NCBI GenBank assembly: GCA_963842835.1
Contig: CAWJIB010000006.1
Location: 62,001 to 126,000, forward strand
DNA from: Roseiarcus sp963842835
GTDB taxonomy: Bacteria > Pseudomonadota > Alphaproteobacteria > Rhizobiales > Beijerinckiaceae
DNA length: 64,000 nt
Direction: 5' to 3'
The notes under the pieces are model-generated. The model ran no database searches, had not been told where the DNA came from, and saw nothing but the letters and a program-made list of their open reading frames with translations. Below are positions 8,247 through 16,726 of the stretch, in pieces (position 1 is the first letter of the stretch; each line of letters opens with the position of its first letter). A program made the translations under genes and the position numbers.

Positions 8247-8338
8247 TCGCGCTCGTGGCGGCGCTCGCGCAGTACGAGTCGATTTTCATCGGGGCGCTTT
8301 TGGCGCTCGACGTGTATCTTAGGGGGAGCATCGCGTGA
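8243..8338 (+). CDS. 31-aa hydrophobic mini-protein
   Basis: The ATG at 8243 overlaps the preceding stop, and the TGA at 8336 overlaps the GTG start of the next gene. The peptide has a hydrophobic stretch (ESIFIGALLALDVYL) long enough for one membrane pass. It carries no recognisable family. The AGGGGGAG inside its 3' end is the ribosome-binding site for the next gene, so its translation may serve mainly as a coupling device. Confidence 0.4.
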   Translation: MIALVAALAQYESIFIGALLALDVYLRGSIA

Positions 8339-8754
8339 CCAATGATTTTCACGAACTTTCGACCGCGATCATGCGCGCCGAAGACGCTTACCACCGGCTG
8401 CGCATCGACGGCGCCGCGCGCGACTTGATGGCGCTGCATGCGCCTTTGGCGGACAGTCGTGATTTCGGCCGTTGGCTCGCGCAGACAGGTTTTGCTGTAG
8501 GCGGCGCATTGGCCGCGCGCGCCGATGCGATCGAGGCGAAAGCGGCCGAGGCGCTCGGCACCTTCGCCAACGGCGTCGTGGCCGTGGTCGCGCCGGTGCT
8601 GGACGGTGCGGGATTCGAGGCTCATGCGGCGGCTGCGGAGATGGCGGCGAGCGCGGCGCCGGGATTGTCCTCCGAAGCGAGGCGTTGCATCGCGCGCGGC
8701 GTTTACGCGGGGCTGCGCGCGCGGGCTGAGCGCGGCGCCGCGACGATCCACTAG
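8335..8754 (+). CDS. hypothetical alanine-rich phage-element protein
   Basis: This 139-aa protein starts with GTG within a GTGA overlap and has a strong AGGGGGAG ribosome-binding site about 6 bases upstream. The sequence is alanine-rich and mostly helical, with a hydrophobic middle (FANGVVAVVAPVL, about residues 77-89) but no clear signal or domain. It ends 133 bases before the primase-helicase gene. Function unknown. Confidence 0.6.
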   Translation: MTNDFHELSTAIMRAEDAYHRLRIDGAARDLMALHAPLADSRDFGRWLAQTGFAVGGALAARADAIEAKAAEALGTFANGVVAVVAPVLDGAGFEAHAAAAEMAASAAPGLSSEARRCIARGVYAGLRARAERGAATIH

Positions 8755-8887
8755 CGCCAGCGCACCGGCGCCGGTTCTGTTCCGAGCACTGGCGCCGCGT
8801 TGCCGCGCGCAATCCCGAAAAGAAAACGCGCTCGTCATCGGCCTTGCCGGGCCTCGGAGCGCGTTCAAAATCACAGGAATAAGCATA

Positions 8888-11449
8888 ATGGATGCCGCTT
8901 TAAATTGCAACGTTGTTTCTGACGAACCCACGAAGATTTTCGACTTCGTCACGATCGCGTTCGCGAAATATCCCGACAACGGAAAACTTATCCCGATCGG
9001 GAAAGACGTTATTCGCTCCGGGGGCCGATGGGCCACTGTCGATGGCAACGCCGCATTCAGTTATTGCAGCGTCAGCACGATCCCGATCGCCACCGAGTCC
9101 GACGTTCTGCCGGCCATTGTTCGCGCGGGGCAAACTCCTGACCATTATATCTCGATGGGCAAGCTAGGCCGGAAATTCGACCCCACGGAAGCGCCCCGGA
9201 ACGGCGACGCATTCCAACAATTCCCGCACTGGTACGTGCCTTTCGACCTCGACGGTTTCGACTGCGATTCCGACGATCCCGAGACCGTCGCCGAAGCCGG
9301 CCGCGCGATATTGCCCGCCGCATGCCATGGCGTCTCCGCCGCCTATAACATCACCGCCGGGCATCGCTTCACTGACGGCAAAGCCCGCTGCCGCCTTTTT
9401 CTCCCGACCAATCGCCCCGTCACGTCAGCCCAAACGCTGGCCTGGCTCGAATCCGAGAAAGCAGCCGGCGCGCTTCACCCTTGCGTCGACCTCACGCTGT
9501 ACCAGCCCGAGCGCATCATTTTCACGGCGCCGCGCCGGATCGTCGGCGGACCCGATCCGATCCCCGTCCGCTGGGGAACGATCCCCGGCTCGCTGCGCAT
9601 GATCGTCCCGCTGCCCGCCGCTCTGAGCGCCGCCGTTGCAGAAAGCAGCGCCGACACGACTGCGCCCGCTGCGCCGAAAAACAAAAACCTTCCGGCCGAT
9701 CCCAACGCGCGGATGAACGATCCGGCCTATATTCGCGCTCGCCTCGCGCGGGAATTCGTGGGCCGCGCGACGCGCGATGATCCGAGTCGTGGGGTTGCGA
9801 TCAATCTGGTGGCGCAGCGTTTCAACGAGTCCGCGTTTGACGACAAGATCAAAGTCGCGGCTATCTCGACGTGGCTTCACCGAACCGACGCGGCCGAACA
9901 TCTCCTTGCGAGATACCTCGTTTCGGTCGGCTGCGAAGACGGCGCCAAGATCGCGCGGGACGTGCGCGCCGCTGGAGAGGCAGATGGACATCTCCTTGAC
10001 GCGCGCGCGCGGCAGCACGGTCCTATCAGCGTAAAAGACATCCAGAAGCGCATCAAGGCCGTGAACCGCAAGCCCGACAACGGCTGGGGCAGCGTGCGGC
10101 TAGAGGCATACCTCGAAACGCTGGAGAAGGCGCAGGAGGCGCGCGCCGTGGCCGCGAGCACGCCGCTGACGGCCGTCGACGAAGACGAGGGCGAACATCC
10201 GGGCGGCGAGCACCTAGAGCGCGTGAAGGTGCTGATGCGCGATAATGGCTGGACTTTCGGCTACGCGCTGGAGCGCGCCGAAGACGAGGCTAACGAACGG
10301 GCCGCGGCGATCGAGGCTTTCGACGAAGCCGACTTTTTCGACGCCGCGAACGACAACATAGAGGCGAAGCCGGAGTCGAAGACGAAGGCGCCCAAGTTCG
10401 CGCTGCTCACGATCGAGGAGGCCATCGCCCATAGCCGCAAGAACCATACGCCTTATCTCGTCAAGAACCTTCTCAACGAAGGCGGCTCATCGGTCCTGTT
10501 CGCGCCGTCCAACGTCGGCAAGACCTTCGTCCAAATTGACATCGGGTTTCACGTCGCCGCGGGCCTGGAATGGTGCGGGCATCGTGTCCGGCAAGGCGCG
10601 GTGCTATACATCGCGGCCGAAGGCGGCGCCGTCACCTTCAATCGCCTCGACGCGTTGAGCCGACGCCATAAGGTCGAGGGAGTCCCCTTCTACATCACGA
10701 CCGCGGCGCCGGACCTCGCGCACGAAACGAAGGACCGCGACGCGATCGTCAAGCTAGTGCGCGAGCACGAGGCCAAGCACGGGATCAAATTCAAGCTGCT
10801 CGTCATCGACACCCTAGCGATGGCCTTGAACGGCGCGGACGAGAACTCGAACGAAGGCATGGGTGCGCTCATCGGGGCCGTGAATCACATACGGCTCCAG
10901 ACCGGCGCGCACGTCTCGCTCGTGCATCATGCCGGGAAGGACACGGCAAAGGGCGCGCGCGGGCATTCCTCGCTCCGCGCGGCCGTCGACTGCGAGCTGG
11001 AGATCAAGGAGGGCGTGCTCAAAGTGACGAAGCTCCGCGATGCGCCGAGCGGCGCGGAGTACCCGTTCCACTTGGAATCGATCGCGCTCGGCAAGGACGC
11101 CGACGGCGACGACTATTTTTCATGCGTCGTAAACTGGACATCGGAGCGACGCAAAGACCTGGAGGCGCCGACGCCCGCCGAGGCCGCCTATCTAGACGCG
11201 ATCGGCGAAGTGCAAAAAAGCACCGGGCGCGCGAGCGTCACGCATGACGACATCGTGGCGGCGCTCAACAAGGCGCGTGGCGCAGCCGGGGAAACCCCGG
11301 CCGTTCGATCCAACATAAATCGGCTGCGTGAGGGCTTGCGGAAAAAAGGCTACCTCAACGCCGACGATTTCGGCGTCGTGCATATGCTCCCGAAGCCGAA
11401 CGATTTCGCCTTCGAAGGCGCCGAGCCTGAGCTGGAGGGGGCGGCGTGA
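8888..11449 (+). CDS. primase-helicase (AEP-like N-terminus, RepA-type hexameric helicase C-terminus)
   Basis: This 853-aa protein joins two replication modules. The N-terminal ~260 residues contain VPFDLDGFD and, about 40 residues later, NITAGHRFTDGKARCRLF. This resembles the DxD and downstream histidine pattern of archaeo-eukaryotic-type primases in mobile elements. The C-terminal part has Walker A (APSNVGKTF, about residue 540), Walker B (KLLVIDTLAMAL, about 640), and a VSLVHHAGKD sensor-like segment typical of AAA_25/RepA helicases. The ATG at 8888 is preceded by AGGA. Immediately downstream is a dense CCGATCA repeat array that may be the origin it acts on. The helicase call is firm; the primase call is inferred. 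Confidence 0.8.
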   Translation: MDAALNCNVVSDEPTKIFDFVTIAFAKYPDNGKLIPIGKDVIRSGGRWATVDGNAAFSYCSVSTIPIATESDVLPAIVRAGQTPDHYISMGKLGRKFDPTEAPRNGDAFQQFPHWYVPFDLDGFDCDSDDPETVAEAGRAILPAACHGVSAAYNITAGHRFTDGKARCRLFLPTNRPVTSAQTLAWLESEKAAGALHPCVDLTLYQPERIIFTAPRRIVGGPDPIPVRWGTIPGSLRMIVPLPAALSAAVAESSADTTAPAAPKNKNLPADPNARMNDPAYIRARLAREFVGRATRDDPSRGVAINLVAQRFNESAFDDKIKVAAISTWLHRTDAAEHLLARYLVSVGCEDGAKIARDVRAAGEADGHLLDARARQHGPISVKDIQKRIKAVNRKPDNGWGSVRLEAYLETLEKAQEARAVAASTPLTAVDEDEGEHPGGEHLERVKVLMRDNGWTFGYALERAEDEANERAAAIEAFDEADFFDAANDNIEAKPESKTKAPKFALLTIEEAIAHSRKNHTPYLVKNLLNEGGSSVLFAPSNVGKTFVQIDIGFHVAAGLEWCGHRVRQGAVLYIAAEGGAVTFNRLDALSRRHKVEGVPFYITTAAPDLAHETKDRDAIVKLVREHEAKHGIKFKLLVIDTLAMALNGADENSNEGMGALIGAVNHIRLQTGAHVSLVHHAGKDTAKGARGHSSLRAAVDCELEIKEGVLKVTKLRDAPSGAEYPFHLESIALGKDADGDDYFSCVVNWTSERRKDLEAPTPAEAAYLDAIGEVQKSTGRASVTHDDIVAALNKARGAAGETPAVRSNINRLREGLRKKGYLNADDFGVVHMLPKPNDFAFEGAEPELEGAA

Positions 11450-11528
11450 CGCCCGCTCCGCTTTCGGCTTCGGGATGAATCCGAAAATCGGATTCGCTGA
11501 AAACGGCCTAAAATTTCTGAAAACCCGG

Positions 11529-11553
11529 ACTTATACCCTATCAGAGTATAAGT
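11529..11553. repeat. AT-rich inverted repeat
   Basis: ACTTATAC (11529-11536) and GTATAAGT (11546-11553) form perfect 8-base arms around a 9-base spacer, 80 bases after the primase-helicase stop. There is no T-run, so an operator or unwinding element is as likely as a terminator. Confidence 0.45.
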
Positions 11554-11567
11554 CATTTCGAAACTAA

Positions 11568-11817
11568 CCGATCAAAAGGCCTTGATCGGTTCGTATAATT
11601 GAGCCGAAATCGCGGACCGCCTTAAAACAGTGGGGACTCCGGGTTCGCGCCCGCGCAATGGTGCAGAAATCCAGGGCCGATCAAAAACCGATCAAGGCAA
11701 ACCCGCAGAAACATTGAACCGATCAATGACCGATCAGACCGATCAAAGCCGCAAGGGCCATACCGATCAGACCGATCAGCCGCCTATAGGCTGATCGGAT
11801 TGATCGGCCCCCGATCA
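11568..11817. repeat. CCGATCA repeat array (candidate iterons/origin)
   Basis: The 7-mer CCGATCA occurs 12 times in 250 bases: nine copies on the plus strand (starting 11568, 11677, 11688, 11719, 11730, 11739, 11763, 11772, 11811) and three inverted (11583, 11792, 11801). Several are spaced 9 or 11 bases apart. Two inverted copies form a hairpin with 10-base arms (11772-11781 with 11789-11798). Direct clustered repeats next to a replication helicase gene are typical of iteron origins; a repressor operator array is the alternative. Confidence 0.6.
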
Positions 11818-11922
11818 TGATCGCTTTGATTTCGGAAAAGAAAAATCGAGAGAGAGGCGCGAGCAATGGGCGAAACGGGAAACGGCCCGTCACGAAACAA
11901 CCCCACATCAAAGGAGATGGAC

Positions 11923-12129
11923 ATGAAGGCGACAACCCTTGCGAAATTTCTCGACGGTCGACCCCTTACGGATAGCGAGCGCGATGCGTTCCAACGCGAC
12001 TTCCGCCGCGACGTGATGGGCGGGAAGGATTCGGTTTGGACGACGCACGGCTTGCTTGAATACAAGGAGATCGATGGCGTCGGATGCGTGCGGCTCGTGC
12101 ACACACCGCGCGAGCGAGAGGCCGGTTAA
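11923..12129 (+). CDS. small hypothetical phage-element protein
   Basis: This 68-aa protein is encoded just after the repeat array. AAGGAG at 11911-11916 sits 6 bases before the ATG at 11923; an in-frame ATG at 11917 is too close to the site. The protein has a helical N-terminus (TTLAKFLDGRPLTDSERDAFQRDF) and a short beta-rich end (GLLEYKEIDGVGCVRLVH). No family is recognised. Confidence 0.55.
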   Translation: MKATTLAKFLDGRPLTDSERDAFQRDFRRDVMGGKDSVWTTHGLLEYKEIDGVGCVRLVHTPREREAG

Positions 12130-12676
12130 GCAGGCAACCGACCGCTTCGCGCCGCCGCATAAACGGGCGGCCAGCGCCCGCGACCGATCGCGAGGGCGCT
12201 CTGCGTCCTGGCGCCAGCGAAGGCCGCCGGATGGGCTTCTAATTCGATCCGAGCCGAGCTTCGCCTCTGAGATCGTGCAGACCGCGCAGGCGCCTCGAAT
12301 GATGTGCAGACCGCGCGCCGGCCGGCCAGACGGTTCATTGTCGGGCTGGCGTTCCCGCGGGCCGCAAGGACTAGATGACCTCGGCCGCCCACCTGGCGCG
12401 ATCATTTGCCGGTTAAGTAACGGGACGCCGCTATTCCGGCCAACTCCAAGCACGCCGCAATCACGCTGCAATTGCGGCCACAATAAAATGCCAACAAAAG
12501 CAATCTACGCAGCACGTAACGACACGACGATAAACGGAGACAAGCACGCGGCCGCCATTGTGACACAGTCGCGTCTTGCTTTTGCCATAGAAAACATCCG
12601 GCAAAGGCAAGGGAGTCGTGCTATATTCTGTTTTGTCGCGCGAGGGGCGCGTTTTTCTGAGAATTTGGGGTTGGGG
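12130..12676. other. gap without a convincing gene
   Basis: About 550 bases without a protein-like reading frame. A plus-strand frame remains open through the whole stretch into the next gene, but its composition is arginine/serine-rich shadow sequence. Near-inverted 9-mers CAAAAGCAA (about 12493) and TTGCTTTTG (about 12577) lie in its AT-richer second half. Nothing else is seen. Confidence 0.45.
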
Positions 12677-12985
12677 ATGCGAATCGAACTTGCGCAAAAG
12701 CTTCGTGTTGTTCTGCCGGCTGGAGACCCGCGCGCCCGCGACGGGATGCTCTGCAATCAACGGCCGGTCTGGACTGACAAGGCCGTCGAAGACGATCTCG
12801 GCGCTATCGAGCATCGCCCGAACTTCCGCGAACTCAATCTCGACGCGGGGACGCGATGCGAGATCGACGACGCCGATTTCAACTGGTTTCGGGAACGTTG
12901 CCCCGGCCTGCTTGTCTTGATCGACGCCGACGAAGTCGACCGCGTCGGCGGCCTGTTTCCTGGCATCGCGCGCAAGCCTTCCTAG
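12677..12985 (+). CDS. hypothetical phage-element protein
   Basis: This 102-aa acidic protein begins MRIELAQKLRVVLP after a GGGGTTGGGG stretch. The frame is open further upstream (in-frame ATG at 12488), so the start is uncertain. The sequence is balanced and protein-like (LLVLIDADEVDRVGG near the end) but has no recognised domain. It precedes a short cysteine-containing ORF and the tail/terminase module. Confidence 0.5.
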   Translation: MRIELAQKLRVVLPAGDPRARDGMLCNQRPVWTDKAVEDDLGAIEHRPNFRELNLDAGTRCEIDDADFNWFRERCPGLLVLIDADEVDRVGGLFPGIARKPS

Positions 12986-12989
12986 CGCC

Positions 12990-13214
12990 ATGCAGTTTCG
13001 ATCTGCGCCCCTCTGTCGCGGATCGAACAGGCGGCCGGGCGCGAGCCCCAAGACGTCCGGCCGCCGACACTTTCAAGGTTTCGCGCAGGCCGAGTTGGGC
13101 GACCTGCGCGGACTGGCGGGCCGCCGTTCCCTGCTTTGCGGCGGCCCGCTGAACGATCGGCGCGTTTGCTTTCCGCGCCCGATGCTGACGGCGACGCGGG
13201 CCAAGAGCGGTTGA
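12990..13214 (+). CDS. short hypothetical protein
   Basis: This 74-aa ORF starts five bases after the preceding stop. The C-terminal half (CGGPLNDRRVCFPRP) looks like a compact structured segment, whereas the N-terminal half is arginine-rich. No ribosome-binding site is obvious. It may be a small late-region protein or a chance frame. Confidence 0.35.
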   Translation: MQFRSAPLCRGSNRRPGASPKTSGRRHFQGFAQAELGDLRGLAGRRSLLCGGPLNDRRVCFPRPMLTATRAKSG

Positions 13215-13253
13215 ACCTCTGCTCGCGTCGTCGTCATGAAACGAGATCACGAG

Positions 13254-13865
13254 ATGCAAATCACGGTTCAATTAGACACGAAAGAGTTTGTCGACCGAAT
13301 GGACCGCGCCGCGGTCGATATGGTCCGCGGGCTTCGATCCGCAGTCGACAAAACCGCGCGAACAGCGCGACGCGAGGCGATCAAGGAAGCTGCCAAAGAC
13401 GAAGGCGTCACGATCCGCGAGGCAGGCAAAGGCCAGCCTCTCGTCAAGGCGAGCACGCAATATTCGTTGTCGGCGAGCTGGACGATCAAGCCGGTTTTCG
13501 TGAACGTCATGAAGACGAGCGGCGCGAGCTTGATCCGCGGCGAGGGATTGCACGCCTCGACATACCGCCTCACGGGCGGCGGGTCTGCGGACCTCAATGC
13601 GCCGAAAGCCTTTCGCATGGGTGTGAGCAACGCGGACGGCGCGCTCGCGTTTCTACGGACGCGCCACGGTCCTGGCACTCACCGGGGCGGCGGTTTGCGG
13701 GCGATTTCCGCCGAAATGACTCGCACGTCCATGGGGCAAGAGGACGGCGCGGCTGCAAAGCTTTGGAAGCGAACAGCCGAGCGCGAGCTGAAAACTCTCG
13801 CCAACGCGGCAGTGCAACGCGCGCTCGACGGCGCCGGCGCGTCGACAGATCACGGCGTCAACTGA
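13254..13865 (+). CDS. minor tail protein Z-like protein
   Basis: This 203-aa protein resembles phage minor tail protein gpZ/HK97 gp10-type proteins. It begins with a short beta segment (QITVQLDTKEF), then a long helix (RAAVDMVRGLRSAVDKTARTARREA), and a basic middle. The alternative ATG at 13236 adds six residues and has no better ribosome-binding site. These proteins normally act at the head-tail or tail-end interface. Its position upstream of the terminase genes is unusual, since such genes are normally in the tail module. The family assignment is by resemblance only. Confidence 0.5.
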   Translation: MQITVQLDTKEFVDRMDRAAVDMVRGLRSAVDKTARTARREAIKEAAKDEGVTIREAGKGQPLVKASTQYSLSASWTIKPVFVNVMKTSGASLIRGEGLHASTYRLTGGGSADLNAPKAFRMGVSNADGALAFLRTRHGPGTHRGGGLRAISAEMTRTSMGQEDGAAAKLWKRTAERELKTLANAAVQRALDGAGASTDHGVN

Positions 13866-14043
13866 AATGCGCAATGCTCGCGCTTGGTCGAGGATATGGC
13901 GTCGAAAGAGCGGCGAAAGCGCCGCCGCAGTCCCTTCGCCGATCGCCGGCGCGCGCGGGTCCTCCGCAACACCCCCACCCCACGCGTCGCGGGGCCGCTG
14001 CCGCGTTATTTGCGTTTTTTGAACTCGGATCTTCGATAGTCCT

Positions 14044-14616
14044 ATGGCGATTGACCCTCTCGACGACCTTGACCTCGACGCCGCCGCGCCCAAGGCGCCC
14101 CGGCGCGCCGGGATTACTGCGATAGCCGAGGCGACCCACACCTCGAAAGGCCGGGCCGCGGCCATTTTGCGGGCCGCTGGCATGCGCCGCGATAGCGCCG
14201 GCACTTACCTGTTCGAAAAGGCCGTCGCCGCCATCCTGGCGAGCCTGGACCCGGCTAGAAGCGTCGGCCATGTCGCAGGCGGCGACGCCAGCGCCCTCGA
14301 CGACACGACCGCCGGAACAATCTCGGCGCGAGCGAACGCACACGCGCGATACGAGGAACTGCGCAGTCAAAAGCTGGAGCAAGAGATCGCCGTCCGCGCT
14401 GGCCGCCTCGTCAGCCGCGCCGAAGTCGTCGCGCTCGCCAAGAGCGTCGGCGCGCACATCAGGACGAACGTGCTCGCCGTGGCGCCTAAGGTCGCCGCGG
14501 ACTGCCAAGGCAAGGACACTGAGGCGATTCAGCGCATCCTCGCCGACGCGTTGCGCGACGCGCTCATCTCTTTGACCGATGACGGCGCCTTTCTGACCCC
14601 GGCCGCCCCGCAATGA
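14044..14616 (+). CDS. terS: phage terminase small subunit (Nu1-like)
   Basis: This 190-aa protein has an N-terminal helix-turn-helix-like region (about residues 22-60) and a helical oligomerisation region (ARYEELRSQKLEQEIAVRAGRLVSRAEV, from about 101). The latter is typical of Nu1/TerS proteins that bind the packaging site. Its stop codon overlaps the ATG of the large terminase gene (ATGA at 14613-14616), as in many lambda-type packaging modules. It would select element DNA and hand it to the large subunit. Confidence 0.75.
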   Translation: MAIDPLDDLDLDAAAPKAPRRAGITAIAEATHTSKGRAAAILRAAGMRRDSAGTYLFEKAVAAILASLDPARSVGHVAGGDASALDDTTAGTISARANAHARYEELRSQKLEQEIAVRAGRLVSRAEVVALAKSVGAHIRTNVLAVAPKVAADCQGKDTEAIQRILADALRDALISLTDDGAFLTPAAPQ

Positions 14617-16415
14617 CCGCGCAAATCCTCGACGCGCTGTTCGGCGCCATGCGCCCGAAAGCGCCGATTCTGCCGGCCGACTTCGCCGAGCAAACCCTTG
14701 TCTTGCCTGCCGCGACGAACGCGCGCGGCGGCCCGTTGCGCTTGACCAAATATCAGCGCGACGCGCTCAACATGATCGCCGAGCCGGGCGTCCACACCCT
14801 CGTCCTGCGCTGGGCCGCGCAAACCGGCAAGTCGACCGTCGTCAACTCGGCTATCGCCTATTTTGTCGCGCAAGAGCCGTCGCCGATCTTGGTTGTGCAG
14901 CCGACCGACGCCAAGGCGCGATCATGGTCGCAAGAGCGCTTTGGGCCGCTTGTCGAGGCCTCGCCGGCCTTGCGCGAATTGATCGTCGACAGCGAAGGCG
15001 CGAACAGCGCGACCCTTAAGCAGTTCCCCGGCGGCTTTCTCGCGACGGGATCGAGCTATCAGGCCAACTCGCTCGCCGCGCGCTCCATTCGCGTCCTACT
15101 CGCCGACGAAACGGACCGTTGGGCGCTTTCCGCCGGCAAGGAGGGCGCGCCGCTCGCGCTCGCGAGGAAGCGGCAGGCGACGTTCCGCGACCGCCTGGCG
15201 ATCATCGCCTCGACGCCGGTTCTCAAAGCGACTTCGGTCATTTCCGCCGAGTTCGATAAAGGAGATCAGCGCCAGTGGATCGCCGCGTGCGAGGCGTGCG
15301 GCGTCTTCAACTCGTTCCATTCCGAGCGCCTCGTTTTCCCGGCGGGCAAGCCCGGCGAAGCGCGCCTCGTTTGCACGCACTGCGGACACCGGGCCGACGA
15401 AGCCGAGCGCTTGCGGATGACGCAATCCGGCCACTGGCAAGCGACGGCGCAAGGCCAAGAGGGCGTTATCTCGCTCCAGCTTTCCGAGCTTGCGAGCGAA
15501 TTTAGCAGCCTCAAACAGGTTGCGACGCAAGTCGATAACGCCGTCACGCACGCACAGAAAATCGTCGTCCTAAACACGGTTTGGGGCCTGCCGGCGGACG
15601 TTATCGCCGAGACGGAAGTCGTCGCATCGGAGCTTCAAGCGCGCGCCGTGACGATCGAAACCCCTTATCCGGCGGATATTCAGTTCGTAACGGCCGGAGT
15701 CGACGTTCAGGCCGACCGCCTCGAAATGACGATCCTCGCGCATGCAAAGAACCGGGTTCGATATGTCTTCGATCACGTTGCGTTCAACGGCGACACGACT
15801 ACGGAAACGCCCTGGCAAGCGCTGGACCGCGCTCTAGGGGCCACATTCAAGCTCGCCGACAAGCGCGAACTTCCGTTCTCAGCAATCGCAATTGACAGCG
15901 GTTACGCGACGACCCGCGTTTGCGAGTTCGTCGTCACGCAACGCCAGAAGCAACGCCGCGTTCACGCGATCAAAGGCGTTACCGGCGGCTGGGATCGTCC
16001 GCTCTTGCGCGGGGGCTCGAAAATCAAGGGCCTAACGCGCGTCATGCTGATTTCCGTCGACCCCGCCAAGGCCGCGCTGCAACGCGCGTTGAACCAAAAG
16101 GAACCGAACGAACCGAACTTCATTGAACTTCCTGCGCATCTGGCGTCGAACTATTTCGACCAACTGTCGGCCGAGCGCCTGACCGTTACCTACAAGCGCG
16201 GCTATGCGATTCACCGCTTCGAAAAGGAACCGCACGCCCGCAACGAGGGGCTTGATTGCCTCGTCTACGCGGACGCTATCGCCGGCCTCGTCAAGCGTCC
16301 GGCGCCGCCTGCGAATGCCCCGGCAAAGCCGAAGGCCTCAATCGCCGAGCGCGCCGCAGCGCTCCAGCAAATCTCCAATCCGACCATGAAAGGCAACCAT
16401 CAATGGCACGCGTGA
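14613..16415 (+). CDS. terL: phage terminase large subunit (lambda GpA family)
   Basis: This 600-aa packaging motor has a Walker A-like WAAQTGKST (about residue 68), Walker B VLLADETDRW (about 165) and a zinc-ribbon CEACG...CTHCG (about 227-257). The nuclease-like C-terminal half contains VTAGVDVQADRLEM (about 360) and IAIDSGYATTRV (about 428). Length and domain order fit the GpA family that pumps DNA into procapsids and cuts at cos sites. Expected partners are the small subunit just upstream and the portal downstream. Because no capsid gene is recognisable in the element, it may package into a helper's heads. Confidence 0.9.
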   Translation: MTAQILDALFGAMRPKAPILPADFAEQTLVLPAATNARGGPLRLTKYQRDALNMIAEPGVHTLVLRWAAQTGKSTVVNSAIAYFVAQEPSPILVVQPTDAKARSWSQERFGPLVEASPALRELIVDSEGANSATLKQFPGGFLATGSSYQANSLAARSIRVLLADETDRWALSAGKEGAPLALARKRQATFRDRLAIIASTPVLKATSVISAEFDKGDQRQWIAACEACGVFNSFHSERLVFPAGKPGEARLVCTHCGHRADEAERLRMTQSGHWQATAQGQEGVISLQLSELASEFSSLKQVATQVDNAVTHAQKIVVLNTVWGLPADVIAETEVVASELQARAVTIETPYPADIQFVTAGVDVQADRLEMTILAHAKNRVRYVFDHVAFNGDTTTETPWQALDRALGATFKLADKRELPFSAIAIDSGYATTRVCEFVVTQRQKQRRVHAIKGVTGGWDRPLLRGGSKIKGLTRVMLISVDPAKAALQRALNQKEPNEPNFIELPAHLASNYFDQLSAERLTVTYKRGYAIHRFEKEPHARNEGLDCLVYADAIAGLVKRPAPPANAPAKPKASIAERAAALQQISNPTMKGNHQWHA

Positions 16416-16723
16416 CCGTTAATTCTCTCATCCTTCAAGAGCGCCTGCGCATCGCGGAAATCTTTGAATCCAAAGAGGGACTCAAAAATCCGAAGATGGC
16501 GCGCGAACTCGCGCTCCGCACGGCCCTCGACCCCGAAAGCGCGCGCCGCCTGCTCGCCCAAGCGCCGGCCGAAAATCCCTTCGTCGAGGCGATGGCGCGC
16601 GAGGGACTCAACCTGAATGCGGTCGAGGCCAGCGGCGGCGAAGGCGCGCTCGGCGAAGACCAGAAAGAGCGTCGCATTCGCGAGATCAAGGCGAACGTCG
16701 GCAGAAGCAAGCGGAAGGCGTAA
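16403..16723 (+). CDS. hypothetical protein between terminase and portal
   Basis: This 106-aa, largely helical protein begins inside the last codons of the large terminase and ends three bases before the portal gene. Its place is where a small head-tail joining or accessory packaging protein often lies, but no family motif is recognised. A gpW-like candidate exists downstream of the portal, so this is probably something else. Confidence 0.65.
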   Translation: MARVTVNSLILQERLRIAEIFESKEGLKNPKMARELALRTALDPESARRLLAQAPAENPFVEAMAREGLNLNAVEASGGEGALGEDQKERRIREIKANVGRSKRKA

Positions 16724-16726
16724 CCC

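Noticed and set aside
11568..11817. CCGATCA cluster as a CRISPR array
   Set aside because: Repeats are only 7 bases and irregularly spaced, with both orientations present, unlike CRISPR repeats.
12056..12676. Upstream extension of the ORF ending at 12985
   Set aside because: The extension is arginine/serine-rich and overlaps the previous gene; only the part from 12677 looks like protein.
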